DNA from: BOG-908 sp964250925
GTDB taxonomy: Bacteria > Pseudomonadota > Alphaproteobacteria > Acetobacterales > Acetobacteraceae
Assembly (NCBI GenBank): GCA_964250925.1
Contig: CAXUHU010000042.1
Span: 1 to 26,063, forward strand
Direction: 5' to 3'
DNA length: 26,063 nt
In this document: positions 16,364 to 24,976 of the stretch, piece after piece
Position numbering within the stretch: the first letter of the stretch is position 1
Layout: each line of letters begins with the position of its first letter
The notes under the pieces: generated by a model
Seen by the model: only the letters and a program-made list of their open reading frames with translations
Database searches by the model: none
What the model was told of the DNA's origin: nothing
Made by a program: the position numbers and the translations under genes

Positions 16364-16687
16364 TCACCCCTTCATCAAGTTCACGTCCTCGACCTCAATC
16401 GAGCCGCGATTGCGGAAGTAGACGACGACGATGGCCAGCCCAATCGCTGCCTCAGCCGCAGCTACGGTAAGGACGAACATAGCCAGAATTTGGCCGGCCA
16501 AATCACCAAGCGCGGAGGAGAATGCAACCAAATTCACGTTTACAGCCAGCAGAATAAGCTCAATCGACATTAGAATGACAATAACGTTCTTGCGGTTCAA
16601 AAATATGCCGAAGACGCCGAGTACGAGCAGGATGGCTGCGACGGTCAAATAATGACCAATGCCGATGGAGAGCGCTCCGCTTTGCAT
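16364..16687 (-). CDS. nuoK: NADH-quinone oxidoreductase subunit K
   Basis: A small three-helix membrane subunit of complex I, related to MrpC. The 107-residue protein has a glutamate within SIELILLAVNVNLVAF (helix 2) and a second buried glutamate in AAAEAAIGLAIVV (helix 3); both are required for proton movement in studied homologues. The ATG at 16687 is two bases after the nuoJ stop, and the gene ends one base before nuoL. It is slightly longer than the usual 101-102 residues because of an N-terminal MQSGAL stretch. An internal start is possible but unsupported. Confidence 0.95.
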   Translation of the reverse strand: MQSGALSIGIGHYLTVAAILLVLGVFGIFLNRKNVIVILMSIELILLAVNVNLVAFSSALGDLAGQILAMFVLTVAAAEAAIGLAIVVVYFRNRGSIEVEDVNLMKG

Positions 16688-16689
16688 GG

Positions 16690-17409
16690 CTAATGCTCGC
16701 TTGCGACCGGGGCTGGAGCGGCGGCGCCGTCATGCGTGTGGCCATCGTCACGTCCGATCGTCTGCAACTTGAGTGCCGGCCTCGGACGGTAAAGTCCGAA
16801 TTCTTTTACGCCGCCTCCGCTTCGCAGATTGAGGGTTTCCAGCGTATCGCTTACCCTGCGTTCTTGCTGACGCGTGATGTTCTGGTGCTTAGACGTTGAC
16901 CTGCCTCTATGCGTCAGCACGATCGCACCCACCATCGCAACCAGCAAGATCAGCCCGGAGATCTGGAAGAGAAGGATGTAGTTTGTATACAGGACCTGTC
17001 CGATAGCTCGCGTGTTCTGCACTTGATCCGGCATCCGGCTAAGACGCAATACTGGCGCGTCAGCAGATATCTTCCAGCCAAGTAAGACGCTGAAAAGCTC
17101 GAAAAACAACACGACACCCACAGTTGCCCCGACTGGGGCGTAGCGCTGAAAGCCCTCCCGCAAGGCTACGAAATCGATGTCCAGCATCATGACCACAAAC
17201 AGGAACAGCACAGCCACGGCGCCCACGTAAACAATGACAAGAACCATCGCAAGGAACTCAGCCCCTGCAATCAAAAACAGGGCTGCCGCATTAAAAAATG
17301 CCAGAATAAGAAACAAAACGGAGTGGACAGGATTACGACTAGTCACGACCATACCGGCCGAACCGAGAAGGATGGCCGAGAAAACATAAAAGGCGACGCT
17401 GGTAATCAT
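16690..17409 (-). CDS. nuoJ: NADH-quinone oxidoreductase subunit J
   Basis: Membrane subunit of complex I; its third helix takes part in coupling quinone reduction to proton movement. The 239-residue protein has five predicted helices within about the first 170 residues, including the conserved EFLAMVLVIVYVGAVAVLFLFVVMML stretch (around 50-76). A hydrophilic tail of about 70 residues follows, rich in Arg, Gly, His and Ala, which E. coli NuoJ (184 aa) lacks. The ATG at 17409 overlaps the nuoI stop (ATGA). An upstream in-frame start would lie inside nuoI. The tail is intact and ends two bases before nuoK. Confidence 0.94.
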   Translation of the reverse strand: MITSVAFYVFSAILLGSAGMVVTSRNPVHSVLFLILAFFNAAALFLIAGAEFLAMVLVIVYVGAVAVLFLFVVMMLDIDFVALREGFQRYAPVGATVGVVLFFELFSVLLGWKISADAPVLRLSRMPDQVQNTRAIGQVLYTNYILLFQISGLILLVAMVGAIVLTHRGRSTSKHQNITRQQERRVSDTLETLNLRSGGGVKEFGLYRPRPALKLQTIGRDDGHTHDGAAAPAPVASEH

Positions 17410-17894
17410 CTGTAAGGAGCATCCAGCTCGAGCCGTTTGGCAATCTCTGACTCCCACCGATCCCCGTTATCGAGCAGCTTGTCTTTATTATACATCAGTT
17501 CTTCGCGAGTTTCGGTGGAAAACTCAAAGTTCGGACCTTCGACTATGGCATCAACCGGACACGACTCCTCACACAGACCGCAGTAGATGCATTTCGTCAT
17601 GTCTATATCGTATCGGGTTGTTCTGCGCGAACCATCTTCGCGCGGCTCTGCCTCGATGGTGATGGCGTAGGCTGGGCAAATTGCCTCACACAGCTTACAA
17701 GCTATACATCGCTCCTCCCCATTCGGGTAACGGCGCAACGCATGCTCCCCCTTGAAGCGGGGGCTGAGCGGGCCGTGCTCATATGGATAGTTGATAGTCA
17801 CAGGCGTCTTGAAAAAATAGCGTAGTGTTATCGCCATCCCGGAGAGCAACTCCGACATTACGAGACGCCAGGCGGTTTTTCCTGTCAATCGCAT
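17406..17894 (-). CDS. nuoI: NADH-quinone oxidoreductase subunit I (2x 4Fe-4S)
   Basis: Connecting-arm subunit that carries clusters N6a and N6b between NuoG and NuoB. The 162-residue protein has two ferredoxin motifs: Cys63, 66, 69, 73 and Cys102, 105, 108, 112 (CIACKLCEAICP and CIYCGLCEESCP). Length matches Nqo9 of Paracoccus and Rhodobacter. The open frame extends 80 codons upstream into nuoH. The ATG at 17894 was chosen because MRLTGKTAWRLVMSEL fits the family N-terminus and lies eight bases after the nuoH stop. It overlaps nuoJ by four bases. Confidence 0.95.
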   Translation of the reverse strand: MRLTGKTAWRLVMSELLSGMAITLRYFFKTPVTINYPYEHGPLSPRFKGEHALRRYPNGEERCIACKLCEAICPAYAITIEAEPREDGSRRTTRYDIDMTKCIYCGLCEESCPVDAIVEGPNFEFSTETREELMYNKDKLLDNGDRWESEIAKRLELDAPYR

Positions 17895-17902
17895 GTGTAC
17901 AC

Positions 17903-18922
17903 CTAAGCCGGGCCAGATGGAAGCATGCCGGTCAGCTCGAGAAAGCCTGCCGTCAATACAAGCCACAACAATGAAAGAGGCAGAAATACCTTCCACCCCA
18001 GCCGCATCAATTGGTCGTATCGGTAGCGCGGAAAGGTAGCGCGCACCCAGAAGAAGAAAAACATCAACATGCAAATCTTGATAAACAACCAAAATACGCC
18101 GGGGATAAATGTAAGCCCGAACGGCGCCTGCCACCCGCCAAGAAACAACACGCTGCCGAGCGCCGACATCATGATCATGTTTGTATATTCGCCAAGGAAG
18201 AAGAGGGCGAATGACATGGCGCTGTATTCAACAAAGAATCCAGCAACCAGCTCGCTTTCGCCTTCCGGCAGGTCAAATGGCGCGCGATTTGTCTCTGCAA
18301 GCATTGATATCAGAAAAATCACAAACATTGGCAGCATGGTGAAACAGAACCACCAATGGCCTGCTCCCTGTGCGCGTACAACGTCATTCAAGTTCAGACT
18401 ACCCACGCAAAGCATGACGCTGACAAGGACAAAACCGATCGAGACCTCGTAGCTGACCATCTGCGCAGCAGAACGCATGGCACCCAAAAAGGCATATTTT
18501 GAATTACTTGCCCAACCTGCGATGATGATGCCATAAACACCGAGGGAGCTGACGGCGAACAGGTAGAGCACTCCTACGTTGATGTTGGCTACCGCCCAGC
18601 CGTCACCCACGGGAATGACTGCCCAAGCAAGACAGGCCAATATGAAGGTCAGCATCGGGGCAAACAAAAACAACGATCGGCTCGCCCCGGCCGGAATGAT
18701 CGTCTCTTTCGTAAAAACCTTTACCGCGTCGGCGAAGGGTTGCCACAAGCCGAACGGGCCAACCCGATTCGGGCCGCGCCGCAATTGAAAGGCGGCCAAT
18801 GCTTTGCGCTCAAAATATGTAGCATAGGCCATACTCATCAGCACAGGCACCAGAACCGCCAGGGTTTGGGCGATCGTCAACAGCAAAATACCTGCATTCG
18901 TATCGTAGAAGAAGTGGTGCAC
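17903..18922 (-). CDS. nuoH: NADH-quinone oxidoreductase subunit H
   Basis: Membrane subunit at the arm junction that forms part of the quinone site (ND1 homologue). The 339-residue, eight-helix protein has the conserved ERKALAAFQLRRGPNRVGP segment near residue 38 and the charged loop FDLPEGESELVAGFFVEYS, both part of the E-channel/quinone cavity. The start is a GTG at 18922, three bases after the nuoG stop, preceded by GGAG at a normal spacing. No ATG lies nearby. It ends eight bases before nuoI. Confidence 0.95.
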   Translation of the reverse strand: MHHFFYDTNAGILLLTIAQTLAVLVPVLMSMAYATYFERKALAAFQLRRGPNRVGPFGLWQPFADAVKVFTKETIIPAGASRSLFLFAPMLTFILACLAWAVIPVGDGWAVANINVGVLYLFAVSSLGVYGIIIAGWASNSKYAFLGAMRSAAQMVSYEVSIGFVLVSVMLCVGSLNLNDVVRAQGAGHWWFCFTMLPMFVIFLISMLAETNRAPFDLPEGESELVAGFFVEYSAMSFALFFLGEYTNMIMMSALGSVLFLGGWQAPFGLTFIPGVFWLFIKICMLMFFFFWVRATFPRYRYDQLMRLGWKVFLPLSLLWLVLTAGFLELTGMLPSGPA

Positions 18923-18925
18923 CGC

Positions 18926-21016
18926 CTACTCCGCCGCCAAAGCCAGCGGAGACGGTGCTAACGCAGGAGGGGCAATGCGCGAGCATTCTGCCATCGTCAA
19001 GCTCGCGCGGCTTATGGGATTGGTCTGGTAGTAGTCCGCCACGAACGGGAGGAAGGGCATATTGGACACAACATCGTTGGAGACGCCGCCGGCAGGCCCG
19101 GATTGGTCGGCGGCACCAAAGCGAGGCAAGCCCTGCCTGGCAAAACTCGGACTGACCTGTTCCATGCGGGCACGCAAAGTTTCAATGTCATCGTAAGGCA
19201 GAGTATGGCCAATGGTCGCACTGAACGCCCTCAGGATGCGCCAATCTTCCCGTGCGTCCCCAGGTGGAAACAGCGCACGATAGCCACGCTGTACTCGACC
19301 CTCCGTACTGACGTAGGTTCCGTCCTTCTCCGTGTAAGCAGACCCTGGCAGAACAACATCGGCGCGCGCTGCACCACGGTCTCCATGATGGCCTTGGTAC
19401 ACAACAAAAGTTCCAGCACCTATCGTGCCCATATCGAACTCGTCGGCGCCAAGCAGCCATAACACGTCGACACCACCATGAAGCATGGCCGCAAAACCCA
19501 GGCTGTCCGCGCCCGGGACAAAACCAAGATCGAGCGCGCCGACGCGGCTAGCTGCACTGTGAAGGACATTGAAACCATGCCAATCGGGCTTCAGCGCGCC
19601 GACTTTCGATGCCAGGTGCCAAGCCTGTGACAGCACGGCCTGTCCGTCCGGCCGAGCCAAGGCACCCTGGCCGAGAATTATCATCGGCTTGGAAGCCTCC
19701 TGCAGAGCGTTCGAAAAAGCGTGTTCGCCCTCGAGCAACGCCGTGAGTGCCGATGGTCCCTCGCCTATATGAGCCGTGTCGTATGTCAAATCCGCCATAG
19801 ACCCGATTAGACCAATTGGCAGACGGCCGAATGTGGCCACCCACCGCTTGCGAATACGGGCATTGAGAATGGGCGCTTCCCGCCTTGGATTGCTGCCGAT
19901 TATCAGCACCGCGTCGGCTGCGTCGATTCCAGCGATCGTGGTATTGAAGATGTAGAATTCGCGACGACTCGGATCCAGGTACGCGCCATCCTGGCGGCAA
20001 TCCACGTTTTGCGATCCTAAAGCTGCCAGCAAGTCCTTCAGTGCCAGCATACTTTCGACGTCGCACAAGTCGCCAGCGACGGCGCCGATCCGCGCCCCAG
20101 GAACGCCGCGCAAATTGTTGGCGATTGTTGAAAACGCTTCTTGCCAACTCGCACGCCGCAACTTGCCATCCTCGCGGACCCAAGGCGTATCAAGACGCCG
20201 ACGCTTCAGTCCATCAAACGAAAAACGCGATTTATCTGCGATCCACTCATCGTTGATTTCATCATTGACACGAGGGAGGATGCGCAACACTTCGGGCCCG
20301 CGTATATCCACGCGGATCGGGGTCCCCACAGCATCCATCACGTCCACGCTGTCGGTCTTTTTCAACTCCCACGGTCGAGCAACGAAAGCATAAGGCTTGC
20401 TCGTCAGTGCGCCGACAGGACAAATATCGATCAAATTGCCCGACAGCTCGGACGTGAGCGCATGCTCGACGTAGGTGCCTACCTCCATGTTCTCACCGCG
20501 TGCCGTAGCACCCAGTTCTGGAACGCCAGCAATCTCCGTGGCAAAGCGGATGCATCGTGTACATTGTATGCACCGCGTCATGATCGTCTTCACCAGCGGA
20601 CCGAGATATTTGTCCTTCACGGCCCGTTTGCCCTCAGAGTAGCGAGAGTGATCCATGCCGTAGGCGTAGGATTGATCCTGCAAATCACACTCGCCACCCT
20701 GATCGCAAATCGGGCAATCAAGCGGATGGTTGATCAGCAAGAATTCCATCACACCACGCCGGGCCTGTCGCACCATCGGCGTGTCGGTGCGAACCACCAT
20801 TCCCTCCGCGACGGGATACGCGCAGCTAGCAATCGGCTTGGGTGCCTTCTCGATCTCCACCAGACACATACGACAGTTGCCAGCTACAGACAGGCGTTCA
20901 TGGTAGCAGAAGCGGGGAATTTCCTTCCCAGCCTGCTCACACGCCTGCAACACGCTACTGCCAGCCTGCACCTCAACCTCGGCGCCGTCCACGATCAGCT
21001 TTACCATTTTAAACAT
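18926..21016 (-). CDS. nuoG: NADH-quinone oxidoreductase subunit G
   Basis: Iron-sulfur subunit of the NADH-oxidising arm (75-kDa homologue). The 696-residue protein has ligands for N1b (Cys37, 48, 51, 65), N5 (His97, Cys101, 104, 110) and N4 (Cys149, 152, 155, 199). A molybdopterin-oxidoreductase-like domain follows without cofactor ligands. The extra N7 cysteines of E. coli NuoG are absent, as in mitochondria and most alphaproteobacteria, and it is shorter than the 908-residue E. coli protein. Two ATG codons compete: 21016 (MFKMVKL) and 21007 (MVKLIVDG). The second matches the usual family start but neither has a strong ribosome site. It follows the only sizeable gap in the operon (76 bases). 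Confidence 0.95.
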   Translation of the reverse strand: MFKMVKLIVDGAEVEVQAGSSVLQACEQAGKEIPRFCYHERLSVAGNCRMCLVEIEKAPKPIASCAYPVAEGMVVRTDTPMVRQARRGVMEFLLINHPLDCPICDQGGECDLQDQSYAYGMDHSRYSEGKRAVKDKYLGPLVKTIMTRCIQCTRCIRFATEIAGVPELGATARGENMEVGTYVEHALTSELSGNLIDICPVGALTSKPYAFVARPWELKKTDSVDVMDAVGTPIRVDIRGPEVLRILPRVNDEINDEWIADKSRFSFDGLKRRRLDTPWVREDGKLRRASWQEAFSTIANNLRGVPGARIGAVAGDLCDVESMLALKDLLAALGSQNVDCRQDGAYLDPSRREFYIFNTTIAGIDAADAVLIIGSNPRREAPILNARIRKRWVATFGRLPIGLIGSMADLTYDTAHIGEGPSALTALLEGEHAFSNALQEASKPMIILGQGALARPDGQAVLSQAWHLASKVGALKPDWHGFNVLHSAASRVGALDLGFVPGADSLGFAAMLHGGVDVLWLLGADEFDMGTIGAGTFVVYQGHHGDRGAARADVVLPGSAYTEKDGTYVSTEGRVQRGYRALFPPGDAREDWRILRAFSATIGHTLPYDDIETLRARMEQVSPSFARQGLPRFGAADQSGPAGGVSNDVVSNMPFLPFVADYYQTNPISRASLTMAECSRIAPPALAPSPLALAAE

Positions 21017-21029
21017 CCCATCAGGCGCT

Positions 21030-21083
21030 CTTGCTTCTGAGCAAGATCGTCATGGATATATGCAATGTGACAGTCCGGCCGGA
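21030..21083 (-). other. Inverted repeats in the nuoF-nuoG gap
   Basis: The 76-base gap (21017-21092) holds a perfect 10-base palindrome, TCCGGCCGGA (21074-21083). It also holds a 6-bp hairpin (CTTGCT/AGCAAG, arms 21040-21045 and 21030-21035, 4-base loop) that ends 14 bases before the ATG at 21016. No T run follows, so it is not a terminator. It may act in mRNA processing or control of nuoG translation, or the gap may hold a weak internal promoter. Confidence 0.4.
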
Positions 21084-21092
21084 GCATCCGCA

Positions 21093-22406
21093 TCATTCAG
21101 CAGCCAATGGCAGGTTCACCGGTGTAGTCACCCGCGGACCCGCGCGGTAGTTGGCAATACGCTCCTCGATAACCGGGCGGAAATGACGGATCAGACCCTG
21201 GATCGGCCAAGCGGCCGCGTCGCCCAGTGCACAAATCGTATGCCCTTCGACTTGGCGTGTGACTTGTTCCAGCATGTCGATTTCGGCCGACTCGGCACGG
21301 CCTTCGACCATGCGGTACATCACCCGCATCATCCAGCCAGTACCTTCACGGCAAGGCGTACACTGGCCACAACTTTCATGCTTATAGAATTTCGCCAGCC
21401 GCGCGATCGCCCTTACCACGTCGGTCGATTTGTCCATTACGATCACGCCTGCGGTTCCCAAGCCCGATTTGACGTCACGCAAACTGTCGAAATCCATCAA
21501 GATCGTGTCGCAAGTCTCTTTCGGCATGAGCGGCACCGACGACCCGCCGGGAATAACCGCCAGCAAGTTATCCCACCCGCCGCGAACACCACCCGCGTAT
21601 TTTTCAATCAGTTCCCGGAGCGGAATGCCGAGTTCTTCTTCCACGTTGCACGGCTTGTTCACGTGTCCCGAGATGCAAAACACCTTAGTCCCTGCGTTCT
21701 TCGGCCGGCCCAGAGCGGCAAACCACTCACCGCCACGACGTAGTATCGAGGGGGCTACTGCAATTGTCTCCACGTTATTGACCGTGGTGGGGCAGCCGTA
21801 TAGCCCAACCGCCGCTGGAAACGGCGGCTTAAGTCGCGGCATTCCCTTCTTGCCCTCAAGCGATTCCAGTAGTGCAGTCTCTTCACCGCAAATATACGCG
21901 CCGGCGCCCCGATGAAGAAAAACATCGAAATCCCAGCCGCTGCCGCAGGCGTTGATACCGATCAAGCCGGCATCGTAAGCCTCGTCAATGGCCGTTTGGA
22001 GATTCAAGTGTTCGTTATAGTACTCGCCACGGATATAGATATAAGCCGCATGTGCGCCCATTGCGAAACCGGCGATTAGGCTTCCCTCGACCAACTTGTG
22101 CGGATCGTGGCGCATGATGTCTCTATCTTTACATGTGCCAGGCTCACTCTCGTCAGCGTTGACGACCAAATAGGCGGGACGGCCATCCGATACCTTCGGC
22201 ATGAACGACCACTTCATCCCGGTCGGAAAACCCGCTCCGCCACGGCCACGCAGACCAGAGGCCTTCATCTCGTTGATTATTTGCTCACGTCCACGCAAAA
22301 GGATGGCGGCCGTATCGTCCCAATCGCCGCGTGCCCGGGCGCCGGCCAACCGCCAGCTGTGCTGGCCATACAAATTCGTAAATATGCGGTCTCGATCGTG
22401 CAGCAT
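21093..22406 (-). CDS. nuoF: NADH-quinone oxidoreductase subunit F (NADH/FMN)
   Basis: Subunit that binds NADH and FMN and starts electron transfer through cluster N3. The 437-residue protein has the FMN/NADH glycine-rich loop GRGGAGFPTGMKW (about 54-66) and GAGAYICGEETAL (about 168-180). The N3 ligands are Cys346, 349, 352 and 392. The ATG at 22406 lies four bases after the nuoE stop, with GGAATAG as ribosome site. The C-terminus is complete and hydrophilic. The NADH module E-F is close together, while G is set apart by the 76-base gap. Confidence 0.96.
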   Translation of the reverse strand: MLHDRDRIFTNLYGQHSWRLAGARARGDWDDTAAILLRGREQIINEMKASGLRGRGGAGFPTGMKWSFMPKVSDGRPAYLVVNADESEPGTCKDRDIMRHDPHKLVEGSLIAGFAMGAHAAYIYIRGEYYNEHLNLQTAIDEAYDAGLIGINACGSGWDFDVFLHRGAGAYICGEETALLESLEGKKGMPRLKPPFPAAVGLYGCPTTVNNVETIAVAPSILRRGGEWFAALGRPKNAGTKVFCISGHVNKPCNVEEELGIPLRELIEKYAGGVRGGWDNLLAVIPGGSSVPLMPKETCDTILMDFDSLRDVKSGLGTAGVIVMDKSTDVVRAIARLAKFYKHESCGQCTPCREGTGWMMRVMYRMVEGRAESAEIDMLEQVTRQVEGHTICALGDAAAWPIQGLIRHFRPVIEERIANYRAGPRVTTPVNLPLAAE

Positions 22407-22410
22407 ACGA

Positions 22411-23073
22411 CTATTCCGAAACAGACAGCAGGGTATTGGGGCCGCCCTGCGGGGCTGATGTTATACGGCCAATCATGGAGCCAGGCTGGGGCGGCTTCTC
22501 GCCACGTTTGAGTGACTGCAGAAGCCGTTCTGTCAGCGGACCGTCCATGTCCTCGTAATAGTCGTTGTCAATCTGTAGAATTGGCGCGTTTACGCAGGCA
22601 CCCAGACATTCCACTTCAGACATGGTGAACACACCGTCTGCGCTGGTCTCATGCCAACCGACGATCCCCGTCACCCGACGGCAGGCCGCCACCACCTCAT
22701 CGGAGCCCCGAAGCCAACATGGCGTCGTCGTGCAAAGCTGAAGGTGATACGTGCCAACGGGGCTGGTGTTCAGCATCAAATAGAACGTCGCGACCTCATA
22801 GACGCGGATCGGAGGCATTCCGAGCCGGCTTGCCACCACGTCCATCGCTACCCGTGGCACCCATGCGCTTCCGGCGTCGCGCCGCATCTGATCCTGCACC
22901 AGATAAAGAAGCGGCAGCACAGCGCTGGCTTGTCGTCCGGCCGGATATTTCGCGACTATCTTGGCGATAGCAGCTTCGTTATCGGCATCGAATGCGAAAT
23001 GGCTCGGCTCGTCGGAGTTATGCGCGGCTGTCGAGCCATCGCCGACGTTCTCGGCAGAAGTGGCGCCAGACAT
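22411..23073 (-). CDS. nuoE: NADH-quinone oxidoreductase subunit E (2Fe-2S)
   Basis: 24-kDa-type subunit with a thioredoxin-like fold and the N1a [2Fe-2S] cluster, paired with NuoF. Ligands are Cys114, Cys119, Cys156 and Cys160 (CTTTPC and ECLGAC). The 220-residue protein is longer than the E. coli form (166 aa). The extra parts are an N-terminal stretch of about 25 residues and a Pro/Gly-rich C-terminal extension (GRITSAPQGGPNTL) typical of alphaproteobacteria. The ATG at 23073 overlaps the nuoD stop by one base (TAATG). Confidence 0.95.
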   Translation of the reverse strand: MSGATSAENVGDGSTAAHNSDEPSHFAFDADNEAAIAKIVAKYPAGRQASAVLPLLYLVQDQMRRDAGSAWVPRVAMDVVASRLGMPPIRVYEVATFYLMLNTSPVGTYHLQLCTTTPCWLRGSDEVVAACRRVTGIVGWHETSADGVFTMSEVECLGACVNAPILQIDNDYYEDMDGPLTERLLQSLKRGEKPPQPGSMIGRITSAPQGGPNTLLSVSE

Positions 23074-24323
23074 TATCGATCAACCTCGCCGAAAACCAGG
23101 TCGATCGAGCCGATCACCGCAACAGTGTCGGCCAGCATATGGCCTTTGCTCATCACCTCCACCGCCTGTAGATGCGAGAACCCGGTCGGACGTATCTTGC
23201 AGCGATAAGGCTTATTCGTGCCGTCAGAAACGAGATAAACGCCGAACTCGCCCTTCGGGCTCTCAATCGCGGTGTAAGTAGCACCGGCTGGAACGTGGAA
23301 GCCTTCGGTATACAACTTGAAGTGATGAATGAGCGCTTCCATCGAGCGCTTCATCTCCTCTCGCCGTGGCGGCGTAAACTTACGATCGTCGATCTTTACC
23401 GGACCCGGCTTCATCTTTTCCACGCACTGCCGGATGATCTTCACACTCTCCCGCATCTCGACCATGCGCACGAGATAGCGGTCGTAACAATCACCGTTAC
23501 GCGCCACCGGCACATCAAATTCTACGCGGTCGTACATCGCATAGGGCTGCGCCCGGCGAAGATCCCACGGTACGCCGCTTGCACGAAGGTTGGGTCCGGT
23601 GAATCCCCACGCCATAGCTTGCTCGGCTGTCATTACACCAATATCAACTGTGCGCTGCTTCCAAATACGGTTTTCCGTCAGCAAGCCCCAGAGGTCGTCG
23701 ATGAATTTGGGAAAACTCTCGCTCCAAGCCCAGATACGATCAGTCAACCCAGCAGGAAGATCACGGCTCACGCCACCCGGACGGTAGTAGTTTGCGTGCA
23801 GCCGAGCGCCGGAGGCCGCCTCGTAAAACTCCATCAACTTTTCCCGCTCCTCATAACCCCAAAGTGACGGGCTGAGCGCACCAACGTCGAGAGCAAACGA
23901 CGTGAGATTCAGGAGATGGTTGAGGATACGGGTAATCTCGTCGAACATCGTGCGTATCCAAAGCGCACGGTCGGGTGCTGCGATCGACAGCAGCTTCTCA
24001 GTGCCGAGCACGAAGGCATGCTCCATGCACATTGGCGAGACGTAATCCAGCCGATCGAAATATGGCACATTCTGAATATATGTTCGGCTCTCAATCAGCT
24101 TCTCAGTGCCACGATGTAGCAAGCCGACATGCGGATCGGCACGCTCTACGACTTCACCGTCCATTTCCAACACAAGTCGAAGCACACCATGAGCGGCCGG
24201 GTGTTGCGGCCCAAAATTCAGCGCATGACTGTCGATCTGCACCGTCTTGAGGGCGCTTGCCACAGCCTGATCGGGCGGAATTGCGGCTTGCTCGACCACA
24301 CTGGATTTCAGCAAATCGCTCAT
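23073..24323 (-). CDS. nuoD: NADH-quinone oxidoreductase subunit D
   Basis: 49-kDa-type subunit that forms the quinone-binding pocket with NuoB and NuoH and descends from the NiFe-hydrogenase large subunit. The 416-residue protein has the quinone-site loop FGPQHPAAHGVLR near residue 38, and the hydrogenase metal cysteines are absent as expected. The C-terminus (GSIDLVFGEVDR) is the family standard. The first 30 residues are a polar, variable extension. The ATG at 24323 overlaps the nuoC stop by four bases. nuoC and nuoD are separate genes here, unlike the fused nuoCD of E. coli. Confidence 0.96.
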   Translation of the reverse strand: MSDLLKSSVVEQAAIPPDQAVASALKTVQIDSHALNFGPQHPAAHGVLRLVLEMDGEVVERADPHVGLLHRGTEKLIESRTYIQNVPYFDRLDYVSPMCMEHAFVLGTEKLLSIAAPDRALWIRTMFDEITRILNHLLNLTSFALDVGALSPSLWGYEEREKLMEFYEAASGARLHANYYRPGGVSRDLPAGLTDRIWAWSESFPKFIDDLWGLLTENRIWKQRTVDIGVMTAEQAMAWGFTGPNLRASGVPWDLRRAQPYAMYDRVEFDVPVARNGDCYDRYLVRMVEMRESVKIIRQCVEKMKPGPVKIDDRKFTPPRREEMKRSMEALIHHFKLYTEGFHVPAGATYTAIESPKGEFGVYLVSDGTNKPYRCKIRPTGFSHLQAVEVMSKGHMLADTVAVIGSIDLVFGEVDR

Positions 24324-24976
24324 GGCTTGCTGCCCGTGTCAGCCGTGCCAGAAGCCAGAGCCAAACGCGTCACATGGGCCTTTTCGTCACCAGGCAGACT
24401 CGTCATCGCCTCCCACGGAGAGAGGAAGTGAAAATCGCGAAAGTCCTGCGTCAAATTAACGGGCTCGTAGATCACCTGCTTGCGGTCCTCATCGTAGCGC
24501 ACTTCAACATAGCCAGTCAGGGGAAAGTCCTTGCGAAGTGGATGACCCTCAAAGCCGTAATCGGTCAGGATCCGCCGGTGATCCGCCAAGCCTGAGAACA
24601 TAACGCCATATAGGTCCCAGCATTCCCGTTCCCACCACGTGGCACACGGCCAAATGTTGGATACGGACGGAACTGGCGTTTTCTCATCGGTCGTGACGAT
24701 CACGCGAACGCGGTGGTTCAGCGACACGCTCAGCAAGTTGTAAACCACGTCAAACCGCTCGGCACGCATGGGCCAGTCAACGCCACACACATCAACCAGC
24801 TGCTCGCAGGAAAACCGTGGGTCGTCTCGCAGAGTTGTCAGCACATCAATCAACGCGTCGCGTGACACATGCGCCACCAGTTCGCCGCCTTCCAGGCCGG
24901 CGCGCGATACGCCAACCATGCCGGTGGTCATAGCGAGCGCCAACACCTGTCCGGTTACCGAGACGAGTTCAGCCAC
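24320..24976 (-). CDS. nuoC: NADH-quinone oxidoreductase subunit C
   Basis: 30-kDa-type subunit of the connecting arm. It has the family segments CEQLVDVCGVDWP, ERECWDLYGVMFSGLADHRRILTDYGFEGHPLRKDFPLTGY and the typical tail FRDFHFLSPWE. I chose the GTG at 24976, which overlaps the end of nuoB by eight bases, because the frame upstream lies entirely inside nuoB and shows no conserved sequence. GGGGA lies about ten bases upstream. This gives 218 residues, close to other alphaproteobacterial NuoC proteins. A downstream ATG is possible. It overlaps nuoD by four bases. Confidence 0.92.
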   Translation of the reverse strand: MAELVSVTGQVLALAMTTGMVGVSRAGLEGGELVAHVSRDALIDVLTTLRDDPRFSCEQLVDVCGVDWPMRAERFDVVYNLLSVSLNHRVRVIVTTDEKTPVPSVSNIWPCATWWERECWDLYGVMFSGLADHRRILTDYGFEGHPLRKDFPLTGYVEVRYDEDRKQVIYEPVNLTQDFRDFHFLSPWEAMTSLPGDEKAHVTRLALASGTADTGSKP

